NCBI GenBank assembly: GCA_007693855.1
Contig: RECU01000034.1
Location: forward strand, 62,001 to 126,000
DNA from: Gammaproteobacteria bacterium
Lineage (GTDB): Bacteria; Pseudomonadota; Gammaproteobacteria; Steroidobacterales; PWYM01
Length of the DNA stretch: 64,000 bases
Reading direction: 5' to 3'
This document shows positions 28,435-38,472 of this stretch, in pieces (position 1 is the first letter of the stretch; each line of letters begins with the position of its first letter). The notes below the pieces were generated by a model, which worked only from the letters and a program-made list of their open reading frames with translations, made no database searches and was not told where the DNA came from. A program made the translations under genes and the position numbers.

Positions 28435-29012
28435 ACCGGCCGGACGCTCTCTACGCGGGCCCCCGGGCGGAGCGTGGCGATGCGGGTCATGGCGAGGTCG
28501 CGATAGCCACAGGGGTTGATGCAGCCGAACGGCGTGAGATCGAGATCGACGTTGATGGCGATGCCGTGATAGCTCGCGCCCCGGCGGACGCGCAAGCCGA
28601 TGCTGGCAATCTTCTCGCCAGCGACGTAGACGCCGGGCGCATCGGGCCGGGGGGCGGCCTCGATGCCCCAGTCGGCCAGCAGCATCACCACCGATTCCTC
28701 CAGGGCGGTGACCAGGTCACGGATCCCCAGCTTGAGGCGGCGCAGGTCGAGCAGCGGATAGACGACCAGCTGTCCCGGGCCGTGGTAGGTGACCTGACCG
28801 CCGCGGTCGGTGGCGACCACCGGAACATTGCCGGCCGCCAGCACATGCGCCGGGTCGCCATTCAATCCCAGCGTGAATACCGGCGGGTGCTCCAGCGCCC
28901 AGATCTCATCCGGCGTCTCCGCGCTGCGCTGCTCGGTGAACGCCTGCATCTGCCGCCAGGTCGGCTCGAAGTCGACACGGCCGAGATTACGCAGGATGAC
29001 CGGGCGGCTCAC
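28320..29012 (-). CDS. lipB: lipoyl(octanoyl) transferase
   Basis: 230 residues. It moves octanoate from acyl carrier protein to lipoyl domains such as GcvH K65. The signature TDRGGQVTYHGPGQLVVYPL is intact; the catalytic lysine lies in GEKIASIGLRV and the cysteine in FGCINPCGY. Conserved sequence ends near LLRRLGLEA; the last 25 or so residues are a Ser/Arg/Ala-rich tail that overlaps murU. The start overlaps the ybeD stop (ATGA). lipA, often its neighbour, is not in the window. Confidence 0.96.
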   Translation of the reverse strand: MSRPVILRNLGRVDFEPTWRQMQAFTEQRSAETPDEIWALEHPPVFTLGLNGDPAHVLAAGNVPVVATDRGGQVTYHGPGQLVVYPLLDLRRLKLGIRDLVTALEESVVMLLADWGIEAAPRPDAPGVYVAGEKIASIGLRVRRGASYHGIAINVDLDLTPFGCINPCGYRDLAMTRIATLRPGARVESVRPVYLAALLRRLGLEAAPAPSRREAAASRAGVPTSDHSPR

Positions 29013-29278
29013 AGCGCCATCAGGACGCGCTCGCTGTCGGAGAGACTGCGGTAGATCGCGTCCAGCTGGGCCCGGCTGCGCGCCCGGATACGGATGGTGA
29101 CGGCGACGAAACGACCGTTGCGACTCACCCGCGAGTCGATGTCCGTGGCCACCAGGTCGTCGACATGGGTGGCGACGAGCTCCCGGGCATGGGACGGGAA
29201 ATCCGGCTCGTTGGCGCCCATCACCTTGATCGGAAAGTCACAGGGGAATTCCAGCAGGCTGTCGGTTGGCCTGGCCAT
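29009..29278 (-). CDS. ybeD: DUF493 / YbeD family protein
   Basis: 89 residues. The motif FPCDFPIKVMGA near the N-terminus and the ACT-like alpha/beta pattern match YbeD, which sits between dacA and lipB in E. coli exactly as here. Translationally coupled to lipB. It is suggested to be an allosteric or lipoate-linked regulatory protein; its function is not established. Confidence 0.93.
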   Translation of the reverse strand: MARPTDSLLEFPCDFPIKVMGANEPDFPSHARELVATHVDDLVATDIDSRVSRNGRFVAVTIRIRARSRAQLDAIYRSLSDSERVLMAL

Positions 29279-29287
29279 CGTGTCTGG

Positions 29288-30478
29288 TCACTCCAGCCAC
29301 AGCAGTACGCTGTCGCGCGCCCGCTGCCACAGGCTGCCCCGGGGCGCGTCTTCGAGCACCACCAGTGGGCTGCGTGCCAGGGAGTCGCCATCGAGGCGGA
29401 TGTCGAGGACGCCGATCTCCGTCCCCGCGCTGAGTGGAGCACTCAGGGCGCCCGGCAGTTCCAGCACCGCCTCCAGTCGATCCCGCTGGCCTCTGGGTAC
29501 CAGCACCCGCAAGGGGGAGGGCACCCCCAGGGCGACCTCCGGCTCGGCGCCGCGCCAGAGTCGCTCGCGGGTGACCGCAACGCCGGGGAGGTAGAGTTCA
29601 TGGCTTTCGAAATTATTGAAGCCCCAGCTCAGCAGTTCCCGGTTGGCGCGCTCCCGGGCGCCCACGTTCGGGGCCCCCATGACCACCGACACCAGGCGCA
29701 TCCCGCCGCTCGCCGCCGAGGTCACCAGGCAGAACTGCGCGGCTGTCGTGAAGCCGGTCTTCATGCCGTCGACCACCGCGTTGGCGCCCACCTGCATGCC
29801 CAGCAGACCATTGCGGTTGGGTTGGGTGATGCCGTCCCAGGTGAAGTCGCGTTCCGAATAATAGGCGTAGAAATCCGGGAATTCGTTGACGATGGCCTGC
29901 GCCAGCCGCGCCATGTCCGCCGCCGAGGACAGGTGCCCCTCCTGGGGCAGGCCATGGCTGTTGAGGAAGTTCGAATTCACCATGCCGAGTTCTGCGGCAT
30001 AGTGGTTCATCAGCCCGGCAAATGCGCTCTCGGAACCGGCCACGCGCTCGGCCAGGGCGACACTGGCATCGTTGCCCGAGACCACGATCATGCCGTGCAG
30101 CAGATCATCCACGCTGACCTGGCTGCGCTCGCGCGCGTACATCGTCGAGACGTTACGCCGCTCCCGGCTGCCAGGCACGCCGCCGCCGGCGATCCAGGCC
30201 TCCCGACTGATGGTCACCAGGTCCTCCAGCCCCACCCGACCCTCGCTGATCGCCCGGAAGACGACATACGCCGTCATGAGCTTGGTCAGGCTGGCCGGCT
30301 CCACCGGCGAGTCCGCATCACGCTCGGCGAGGATCTCGCCGCTGGCCGCATCCATGAGCACGACCTGCCGGGCCGACACCTGCGGTGCTTGCGGAATGGG
30401 CATCTGCGCGAACGCCTCGGGGGCAAACAGGAGCGCCGCGGCCAACAGGGCGGTGAGTGTTCTGGGCATGGGTGTCAT
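29288..30478 (-). CDS. dacC: D-alanyl-D-alanine carboxypeptidase (PBP5/6 class)
   Basis: 396 residues with a signal peptide to about EAFAQ. It trims the terminal D-Ala of peptidoglycan pentapeptides. The three active-site motifs are present: S63-L-T-K66, S134-G-N136 and K240-T-G242. The C-terminal beta domain ends in an amphipathic-looking helix (SLWQRARDSVLLWLE) that would anchor it to the inner membrane. The stretch after AWIAGGG (about 98-118) differs from the usual sequence and is Arg-rich. The ATG follows directly on the rlpA stop; an ATG three codons on is an alternative. The dacA/dacC choice of name is arbitrary. Confidence 0.95.
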   Translation of the reverse strand: MTPMPRTLTALLAAALLFAPEAFAQMPIPQAPQVSARQVVLMDAASGEILAERDADSPVEPASLTKLMTAYVVFRAISEGRVGLEDLVTISREAWIAGGGVPGSRERRNVSTMYARERSQVSVDDLLHGMIVVSGNDASVALAERVAGSESAFAGLMNHYAAELGMVNSNFLNSHGLPQEGHLSSAADMARLAQAIVNEFPDFYAYYSERDFTWDGITQPNRNGLLGMQVGANAVVDGMKTGFTTAAQFCLVTSAASGGMRLVSVVMGAPNVGARERANRELLSWGFNNFESHELYLPGVAVTRERLWRGAEPEVALGVPSPLRVLVPRGQRDRLEAVLELPGALSAPLSAGTEIGVLDIRLDGDSLARSPLVVLEDAPRGSLWQRARDSVLLWLE

Positions 30479-31444
30479 TCAGTCGGTGACGAGACGGGTG
30501 TCTGAGATACCGAGGCGTGTGAGCTCCTCGACCGTGGCATCAAAGCTTGCGACGTCGGCGATCGGGCCGATACGCACGCGGTAGATGGGTTGCGCGGCAC
30601 TATTGTCGCCCAGAATGAAGGTATCGGGGAAACCGTCGGCCGCCAGGCGTGCGGTCAGCCGCTCGGCGTTCTCGCGTTGCGCGAACGCGCCCACCTGCAG
30701 GAACAGGGGCTCCCCTCCGGTGTCCGGGGGGGGCGTTGCCGTCGCAGCGTCTGCCACGGCCACCGGCGAAAAACTGCTGGTCCGCCGTGCCGGGCGGTGG
30801 GCGGCGTGGAGTTCCGCGCCGCGCACGCGGCGGCCATCCGGGGTGTAGACGATCGCGATGGGGTCGATGTCCAGCGGGTCACGCAGGGTGCGCACCTCGA
30901 CCAGCGCCGTACCGTCCTCGACCATGTCGAGTTCCCGCGCTGCGGCATAGGAGAGGTCGATGATCCGGTTGTCGACGAACGGTCCCCGGTCGTTGACCCG
31001 CACGACGATGCGCTTGCCGCTGTGCAGGTGATGGACCTCCACCCAGGTGGGCAGCGGCAGCGACCGGTGTGCGGCCGTCATCGCGTGCATGTCGTAGGGT
31101 TCGCCGCTGGAGGTGGGCAGACCATGGAACTTGGCGCCGTACCATGAGGCTACGCCGCGTTCGCGGTAGCCCTCGGCGCTGGAGAGTGTGCGGTAGCGCT
31201 GACCGAAGACCTCGTAGAAGGCCATGTTGCCGCGTGCGCTGGGGGGTTCGGCCACCCCGGGCTGACCCCGCGCCGCACGGGTGGGCTCGGCGCGCGAGGG
31301 CGGCGCGTCGACGGCCGGTCGCGGCCCCGTGCTGATCGGTGTCGGGCTGCTGCCGGCGGGCGGCGTGGCCGGGGGCTGGTGACTGCAGCCGGCCAGCAGG
31401 AGCGCGAGCAGCGTCAGCGTGGCGAAGACCTGCAGCAGCTTCAT
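30479..31444 (-). CDS. rlpA: septal ring lytic transglycosylase RlpA, lipoprotein
   Basis: 321 residues. A lipoprotein signal peptide ends in LLAGC, with the acylated cysteine at C20. A Pro/Ser/Arg-rich linker leads to a double-psi beta-barrel with YRERGVASWYGAKFHG and VVRVNDRGPFVDNRIIDLS, where the catalytic aspartate is in NDRGPF. A C-terminal SPOR domain (about 245-321, LFLQVGAFAQRENAERL) binds denuded glycan strands at the division site. In Pseudomonas RlpA cleaves such strands. The start overlaps the mltB stop by four bases. Confidence 0.96.
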   Translation of the reverse strand: MKLLQVFATLTLLALLLAGCSHQPPATPPAGSSPTPISTGPRPAVDAPPSRAEPTRAARGQPGVAEPPSARGNMAFYEVFGQRYRTLSSAEGYRERGVASWYGAKFHGLPTSSGEPYDMHAMTAAHRSLPLPTWVEVHHLHSGKRIVVRVNDRGPFVDNRIIDLSYAAARELDMVEDGTALVEVRTLRDPLDIDPIAIVYTPDGRRVRGAELHAAHRPARRTSSFSPVAVADAATATPPPDTGGEPLFLQVGAFAQRENAERLTARLAADGFPDTFILGDNSAAQPIYRVRIGPIADVASFDATVEELTRLGISDTRLVTD

Positions 31445-32430
31445 GTCCCGTCCTCCATCCGGGCGCGGATGGCCTGGCTGAGCTGATACACCGCCAGGGC
31501 GTACATGACGCTGCGGTTGTAGCGGGTAATCACCCGGAAGTTGTGATAGCCCACCCAGAGTTCATCCCCGTCGACCCCGTCCAGCCGGACCATCATCGCC
31601 GGCGCCTCGTCCGGCAGTGCGCTGGTGAACCGATAGCCTTCGGTCTGCAGGCCGGCGACGGTGCTGCCGAGCTCGAGGCTGTTGGCGGGGTGGGTGCCCG
31701 GCCAGTTCCCGGCCACCTCGGCAGGCTGGGCGACGGGTTCGCCGTCTCGCCAGCCATGTACCTTGAAGTAGTTTGCGACGCTGGCGAGGACGTCGTCCCA
31801 GTCGTGGAACAGGTCGCGGCGCCCGTTGCCACTGCCATCGACCGCATAGGCCCGGTAGCTCGACGGGATGAACTGGGGCGGCCCCATGGCGCCGGCATAG
31901 GAGCCGAGCGCGGCACGCGGTTCCAGGCGTTCCTCGCGGGAGAGCAGCAGAAAGTGTTCCAGTTCGCGTCGGAAGAACGCCGCCCGGGGGGGGTAGGCGA
32001 AGGCCAGCGTAGCCAGCGCGTCGAGGACGCGCCAGCGCCCGGTGATCCGGCCGTAGAGGGTCTCGACACCGATGATGGCGACGATGATCTCGGGGGCGAC
32101 ACCGTACTCGGCGGCGATGGCCTGGAGCGCGGCCTCGTGCTCGCGCCAGAACTCCACGCCGCCGTCGATCCGCCGATCTGTAAGAAAGATGCCGCGGTAT
32201 TCGTGCCAGGGGCGGACGCGTTCTGCCGGTCGGCTGATCGCATCGAGGATCGGCTGCTGCAGTTCCACGTCGGCGAACCACAGCGCCAGGGTCTGATCGC
32301 TGAAGCCATGACGCTCGCCCACCTCCTGCTTGAACTCGGCGAGGCCCGCGCGGAAGCTCGCTTCGTCGGCCGCCGGGGCGAGCGCGGGCAGCAACAGGCA
32401 GAACACACAGGCGAACAGGGCTCGCGACAC
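31441..32430 (-). CDS. mltB: membrane-bound lytic murein transglycosylase B
   Basis: 329 residues with a signal peptide (MSRALFACVFCLLLPALAPAA). There is no lipobox cysteine at the expected place, so this may be a soluble periplasmic form. The catalytic glutamate is in IIGVETLYGRITG, and YAGAMGPPQFIPSSYRAYAVDGSGNG is the family signature of the substrate cleft. It cleaves the MurNAc-GlcNAc bond non-hydrolytically to leave 1,6-anhydro ends, part of the supply for AmgK/MurU recycling. Fourteen bases separate it from rodA. Confidence 0.95.
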   Translation of the reverse strand: MSRALFACVFCLLLPALAPAADEASFRAGLAEFKQEVGERHGFSDQTLALWFADVELQQPILDAISRPAERVRPWHEYRGIFLTDRRIDGGVEFWREHEAALQAIAAEYGVAPEIIVAIIGVETLYGRITGRWRVLDALATLAFAYPPRAAFFRRELEHFLLLSREERLEPRAALGSYAGAMGPPQFIPSSYRAYAVDGSGNGRRDLFHDWDDVLASVANYFKVHGWRDGEPVAQPAEVAGNWPGTHPANSLELGSTVAGLQTEGYRFTSALPDEAPAMMVRLDGVDGDELWVGYHNFRVITRYNRSVMYALAVYQLSQAIRARMEDGT

Positions 32431-32444
32431 GGCGGACTCCGGGG

Positions 32445-33578
32445 TCAGGCCGCCAGCAGTTTGCGGCGGGTATGAATCGACATGAGAATACCGAAACCGG
32501 CCATGAGGGTCACCATCGAGGTGCCGCCAAAACTGACCAGGGGGAGCGGGACGCCGACTACCGGCAACAGACCGGAGACCATGCCCGCATTGACGAACAC
32601 GTAGACGAAGAAGGTCAGGCTGAGACTGCCCGCCAGCAGCCGGCTGAAGGTGTCCTGGGCGTTGGCGGCGATGTACAGGCCGCGGCCGACGATGAACAGG
32701 TAGAGGGCCAGCAGCGCCAGCAGCCCAAGCAGCCCGAACTCCTCGCCAATGACCGCAAAGATGAAATCAGTGGCCCGTTCCGGCAGAAATTCGAGGTGCG
32801 CCTGGGTGCCGTTGAGCCAGCCCTTGCCGAACACCCCGCCCGAGCCGATGGCGATCTTGGACTGGATGATGTTGTAGCCGGCGCCCAGCGGATCTGATTC
32901 GGGGTTCATGAAGGTCAGTACGCGGCGGCGCTGATAGTCGAGCATGAAGTGCCAGAGAACCGGCAGCGCTGCCAGGGCCAACACGCCTGCAGCAAACAGG
33001 TAGCGGAGTCTGAGTCCCGCGAGCAGCAGCGCGAAGATTCCCGAGGAGGCGACGAGGACGGCGGTTCCGAGATCCGGTTGCGCGGCGATCAGCACGGCCG
33101 GCGCCAGGGCCGCCAGCAGGATCACGAGCACATGATGAAAGGCGGGGGGCAGGGCCCGTTCGTGGAGATACCACGCCACCATCAGCGGGACGGCGAGCTT
33201 GAGGACCTCCGAGGGCTGGAAACGAACGATGCCCAGATCGAGCCAGCGCCGCGCGCCCTTGCCGACTTCGCCGAAGAACAGGGTGGCCAGCAGCAGCCCG
33301 ATACCGGCGAGAAACACCCAGGGCGCCCAGTTGCGCAGCGCCGCCGGCGGGATCTGTGCAACCACCAGTAGGGCGGCGAGTGCCACGCCGAGCCGCAGGC
33401 TCTGGCTCACCACGAGTGAGGCGTTCTGGCCGACCGCGCTGTAGAGCACGCCCAGGCCAATCGCGCAGACCGCCAGCAGCGCCAGCAGCAAAGGCGCATC
33501 GAGGTGCAGGCTGCGCAGCACGCGGGCCGGCAGGGTCAGGGGCCTGCGGGCCTCAAAGGCCTGGGTCTGCTCGAACAT
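32445..33578 (-). CDS. rodA: rod-shape peptidoglycan glycosyltransferase RodA (SEDS)
   Basis: 377 residues from the ATG at 33578, which overlaps the mrdA stop. About ten membrane helices. SEDS marks include RRWLDLGIVRFQPSE near residue 105, AAQPDLGTA, QSKIAIGSGG, FLPERATDFIFAVIGEEFG and the C-terminal PLVSFGGTSM. It polymerises lipid II with PBP2 as partner transpeptidase. A longer reading from inside mrdA is rejected. Confidence 0.97.
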   Translation of the reverse strand: MFEQTQAFEARRPLTLPARVLRSLHLDAPLLLALLAVCAIGLGVLYSAVGQNASLVVSQSLRLGVALAALLVVAQIPPAALRNWAPWVFLAGIGLLLATLFFGEVGKGARRWLDLGIVRFQPSEVLKLAVPLMVAWYLHERALPPAFHHVLVILLAALAPAVLIAAQPDLGTAVLVASSGIFALLLAGLRLRYLFAAGVLALAALPVLWHFMLDYQRRRVLTFMNPESDPLGAGYNIIQSKIAIGSGGVFGKGWLNGTQAHLEFLPERATDFIFAVIGEEFGLLGLLALLALYLFIVGRGLYIAANAQDTFSRLLAGSLSLTFFVYVFVNAGMVSGLLPVVGVPLPLVSFGGTSMVTLMAGFGILMSIHTRRKLLAA

Positions 33579-35482
33579 CAACGCTCCCGGGTCGCGAAAT
33601 AGCGGTCCATCACGGCCCGTGCGACGGGCGCGGCGACGCTGCTGCCACTGCCTCCGTTCTCGACGATCACCGCGATGCTGATCTCCGGGGCCTCCGCCGG
33701 CGCGAAAGCGACGAACAGGGCATGGTCGCGGAGCCGCTCGTCGATCGCGTCCGCGTCGTATTCCTCGTCCTGACCCACGGAGAACACCTGTGCGGTACCG
33801 GTCTTGCCGGCCACCAGGTAGCTGGTCCCGCGCATCTGCAGTCTCGCCGTGCCGCGGGCGCCCCGCGTGACCGCGATCATCGAATCGCGGATCAGGTCCC
33901 ACTGCCGCTCGTCCTCGAGGATCACCCGAGAGCGTTCGACCGAGGGCAGCTCGATCAGTTCGCCGTTCAGCGGGTCGCTGCTGGCGATGGCGAGTCGGGG
34001 CTGCGTCCGCACCCCCCGTTGTGCCAGCACGGCGGTGGAGTGGGCCAGTTGCAGCATGGTCGCGTTCATGTAGCCCTGGCCGATGGCCGCGATGACGGTC
34101 TCGCCCGGGAACCAGGCCTGGTCCTCGCGTTGCCGGAAGGCCCCGCGCTTCCATTCCCGTGAAGGCACCAGGCCGGGTCGTTCCCCCTGGATGTCGATAC
34201 CGGTGCGCTCGCCGAGTCCCACCGCAGTGAGAAACTCATGCATGCGGTCGATGCCGAGCGTGCTGCCGTGGGCGTAGAAGTAGACATCGCAGGATTGCGC
34301 CATCGCCTCGATCAGATCGACGTGGCCGTGGCCCTCCCGTCGCCAGTCGCGGAACCGGTGCGAGCTGCCCGGCAGCCGGAAGTGCCCGGGGCAGAACAGC
34401 CGTTCGCCCGGGCCGACCACCCGGTGATGCAGCAGCGCCAGTGCCATCTGCGGCTTGATCGTGGACCCTGGCGGGTAAATGCCGCGCAGGGCGCGGTCGA
34501 ACAGCGGGTTGTCCGGGTCGCGCAGCAGCGCCTGGTAGTCGGCCTGCGAGATGCCCGTGCTGAAGAGGTTGGGGTCGAAGCCTGGCGTGGAGGCCATCGC
34601 CAGCACGTCGCCGTCCCGGGTGTCCAGGACGACCACCGCGCCCCGGCGTGCGCCCAGGGCCTCGAGGGCGGCGAGCTGGAGATGGATGTCCAGGCCGAGC
34701 ACCACATCCTGTCCGGGCACCGGCCGGCGGCTGGTGCGTCGGCCGTCAGGGGCGGCCGGCCGCTCGGCGGGTGTTTCCAGGCGTTCCAGGACCCGTCCAC
34801 GGGCGTTCACCACCACCTGCCGGTAGCCAACCTGACCGTGCAGCAGGTGCTCGTAGGCGAACTCCACCCCGGTTTTACCGACCTGTGAGGTGCCGGCGTA
34901 GTTCGCGCGGTCGAGCCGTTCAAGGTCACGGGCGCTGAGTCCGCCGACGTAGCCGACCGTGTGGGCGGTGGCCGCGCCAAACGGATAGTGGCGACGCAGA
35001 CGCGCGCGGATGTCGACCCCGGGGAAATGCTGTCGCCGCACGGCGAAGGTGGCGACCTGTTCGTCATCCATGCGGAAGTTCAGGGTCACCGGTTCGAAGC
35101 GCCGCTGTCGCCTGGCCAGCGCCAGGATGCGGTCGATGTCACCCGGTGGGATCAGGCCAAGTTCGGCCAGGGCCGCCAGGGTCGCCGGCATGTCCTCGAC
35201 CTGCTCCGGGATCAGCTCGAGCTGATAGGCGGGCAGGTTTTCCGCCAGGATCTGGCCGTGGCGGTCGTAGATCAGTCCCCGCGTGGGCGGGACCGGCTCG
35301 ATCCGGATGCGGTTGTCCTGGGACAGGTCGGCGAAATGCGGGTGGTTGACCACCTGCAGCTGGACCAGGCGTGCGACCAGCAGCCCCGTGAGCAGGAGGA
35401 TGACCACCGCTGCGGCGATCAGCCGACCGAAGAACAGGCGCTGCTCCTGCCAGGGATCCTTGAAGCGGATGCGTGGCGCCAT
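33578..35482 (-). CDS. mrdA: penicillin-binding protein 2 (elongasome transpeptidase)
   Basis: 634 residues, one N-terminal membrane anchor (about 20-42), then the pedestal domain (RGLIYDRHGQILAENLPAY) and the transpeptidase domain. The acylated serine is S340 in YPPGSTIKPQ; SCDVYFYA supplies the second motif and GKTGTAQVF the third. A Pro/Arg-rich insertion lies near 238-256 (around RPAAPDGRRTSRRPVPG). It cross-links new glycan made by RodA. Four-base spacing to mreD and overlap with rodA show a single operon. Confidence 0.97.
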   Translation of the reverse strand: MAPRIRFKDPWQEQRLFFGRLIAAAVVILLLTGLLVARLVQLQVVNHPHFADLSQDNRIRIEPVPPTRGLIYDRHGQILAENLPAYQLELIPEQVEDMPATLAALAELGLIPPGDIDRILALARRQRRFEPVTLNFRMDDEQVATFAVRRQHFPGVDIRARLRRHYPFGAATAHTVGYVGGLSARDLERLDRANYAGTSQVGKTGVEFAYEHLLHGQVGYRQVVVNARGRVLERLETPAERPAAPDGRRTSRRPVPGQDVVLGLDIHLQLAALEALGARRGAVVVLDTRDGDVLAMASTPGFDPNLFSTGISQADYQALLRDPDNPLFDRALRGIYPPGSTIKPQMALALLHHRVVGPGERLFCPGHFRLPGSSHRFRDWRREGHGHVDLIEAMAQSCDVYFYAHGSTLGIDRMHEFLTAVGLGERTGIDIQGERPGLVPSREWKRGAFRQREDQAWFPGETVIAAIGQGYMNATMLQLAHSTAVLAQRGVRTQPRLAIASSDPLNGELIELPSVERSRVILEDERQWDLIRDSMIAVTRGARGTARLQMRGTSYLVAGKTGTAQVFSVGQDEEYDADAIDERLRDHALFVAFAPAEAPEISIAVIVENGGSGSSVAAPVARAVMDRYFATRER

Positions 35483-35485
35483 GCG

Positions 35486-35983
35486 CTAGAGACCGACCTG
35501 GGGGCGTGCGCTTTCACGCAGCACGCTCTCGCCGAGACGAAACACCAGCGGCCAGACCAGTGCGCCGGTGATCACCGGCCACCAGTACGCGCTTGCCGGC
35601 ATGCCCCGCGAGGTGACCCCGTCGATCCAGAACAGCGTGAACTGGTAGAGCACGAGCAGCAGGGTGACGGCAACGGTCAGCTGGAACATCGGGAACACGC
35701 GCAACCGCAGCCGAAACCGCAGGACCGGATAGGTCACCAGCATCAGCGCCAGCGCATGCTGCCCCAGCAGCGCCCCGGTCAGCGTGTCGAGCAGCAGGCC
35801 GAGGATGAACGCCCAGCCCAGGCCGAATCGGCTCGGTGTGGTGAGACACCAGAACATCAGCGCCAGCGCGACCCAGTCCGGTCGCAGCGCCCCGGCCTGC
35901 GCGGGCAGCGGCACGATGGCCAGCGCAAGCGCCAGTACCAGCGAGGCCAGTGCCGCTGCCATGACCGAGCGCTGTCCGGTCAT
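35486..35983 (-). CDS. mreD: rod-shape-determining protein MreD
   Basis: 165 residues, five or six membrane helices, hydrophobic throughout. The stretches RPDWVALALMFWCL, RFGLGWAFILGLLLDTLTGALLGQHAL and the C-terminal WWPVITGALVWPLVF match the family. It acts with MreC to link cytoplasmic MreB to the periplasmic wall-synthesis enzymes. The start overlaps the mreC stop by four bases. Confidence 0.95.
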   Translation of the reverse strand: MTGQRSVMAAALASLVLALALAIVPLPAQAGALRPDWVALALMFWCLTTPSRFGLGWAFILGLLLDTLTGALLGQHALALMLVTYPVLRFRLRLRVFPMFQLTVAVTLLLVLYQFTLFWIDGVTSRGMPASAYWWPVITGALVWPLVFRLGESVLRESARPQVGL

Positions 35984-36918
35984 GGGGCCTGCCCGTCCGG
36001 CGTCGCCGCCGCCCCTGATGCATCGGCCAGGGCCTCATTCCCGGCGGCCTCCGGGTCCTCTCCGGGCCCGTCGTCTTCGTCGATATGGCTGGTCCAGACC
36101 AGCAGCACTTCGCGGGCACGCAGCAGACCTGCGGCCGGTTCGGCCGAGATCTGCGCGAAGGCCTCGCCGGGCCGACGCTCGATCCGGCGCACGGTGGCCA
36201 CCGGGTAGCCGCTGGGGAAGGTTCCGCCAAGTCCCGACGAGACCAGCAGGTCGCCTTCTTCGATGTCCGCGCTGTTCGGCAGGAACGGCAGGGACAGCCG
36301 TTCCGTGTCGCCCGTGCCCATGGCGATGGTCCGCAGGCCGTTGCGGTTGACGATCACCGGCAGCGCGTGGTCGGCGTCGCTGATCATGATGGCCTCCGCG
36401 GTCAGCGGCTGGACCCGCACCACCTGTCCGAGCACGCCATTGGCATCGAGCAGCGCCTGGCCGACATGGACGCCATGCCGGTTGCCTTTGTTGACCGTGA
36501 ACCGGTGGCGGAAGGGGTCGAGGTCCACGGCCAGGATCTCGGCCACCAGCACGCGGTCGGCCGCCTGCCGGCTGGCGCCCATCATGGCCCGCAGGCGGGC
36601 GTTCTCGGCTTCCAGCGCGGCCAGTCGCTGCAACTGAACCTGGAGATCCAGGCGGTCTTCACGCAGCTGGTTGAGTTCACCCATGAGCGCCTCGCGGCTG
36701 GCGGTGGCATCGCTGGCCCAGTGCCAGGTGGCGAAGGGCAGGTTCACCACCGCCTGCAGCGGAAACAGCAGTACCGAGAGCGTGTCGCGAATGGCCGCGA
36801 GATGCTGCTGGCGGTGATCGGTGATCATCAGGCCTGCAGCGATGAGCGCGAGCAGGAAGAGCTTCGGCCCGAGTGCGAGCCCCCAGGCGGGTCCCAAGGC
36901 TTCCCTGCGTCGCGACAT
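35980..36918 (-). CDS. mreC: cell-shape-determining protein MreC
   Basis: 312 residues. One membrane helix (about 15-35) precedes a coiled-coil (about 75-115, the run LREDRLDLQVQLQRLAALE) and the beta-barrel domain with NKGNRHGVHVGQALLDANGVLGQVV and EEGDLLVSSGLGGTFPSGYPVA. The last 40 residues are acidic and Ala/Gly-rich, likely disordered. It is the periplasmic scaffold that activates PBP2-RodA. A 107-bp gap separates it from mreB and includes a GCGCG/CGCGC mini-hairpin (37011-37025) directly after the mreB stop. Confidence 0.96.
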   Translation of the reverse strand: MSRRREALGPAWGLALGPKLFLLALIAAGLMITDHRQQHLAAIRDTLSVLLFPLQAVVNLPFATWHWASDATASREALMGELNQLREDRLDLQVQLQRLAALEAENARLRAMMGASRQAADRVLVAEILAVDLDPFRHRFTVNKGNRHGVHVGQALLDANGVLGQVVRVQPLTAEAIMISDADHALPVIVNRNGLRTIAMGTGDTERLSLPFLPNSADIEEGDLLVSSGLGGTFPSGYPVATVRRIERRPGEAFAQISAEPAAGLLRAREVLLVWTSHIDEDDGPGEDPEAAGNEALADASGAAATPDGQAP

Positions 36919-37025
36919 CTCTATGATTTCAAGGGCAAATCGCCCCGCTCGGTGGGTCTGGACACCAGCGCCCGATGATAGCGCAGGCCGCGGTGCCCTG
37001 TGCGGGAATCGCGCGGCGGGCGCGC

Positions 37026-38468
<1,443 letters not shown>

Positions 38469-38472
<4 letters not shown>

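Noticed and set aside
37011-37025. GCGCG/CGCGC mini-hairpin after mreB as a terminator
   Set aside because: Five-base stem without a T-run inside a conserved co-transcribed cluster; too weak to call.
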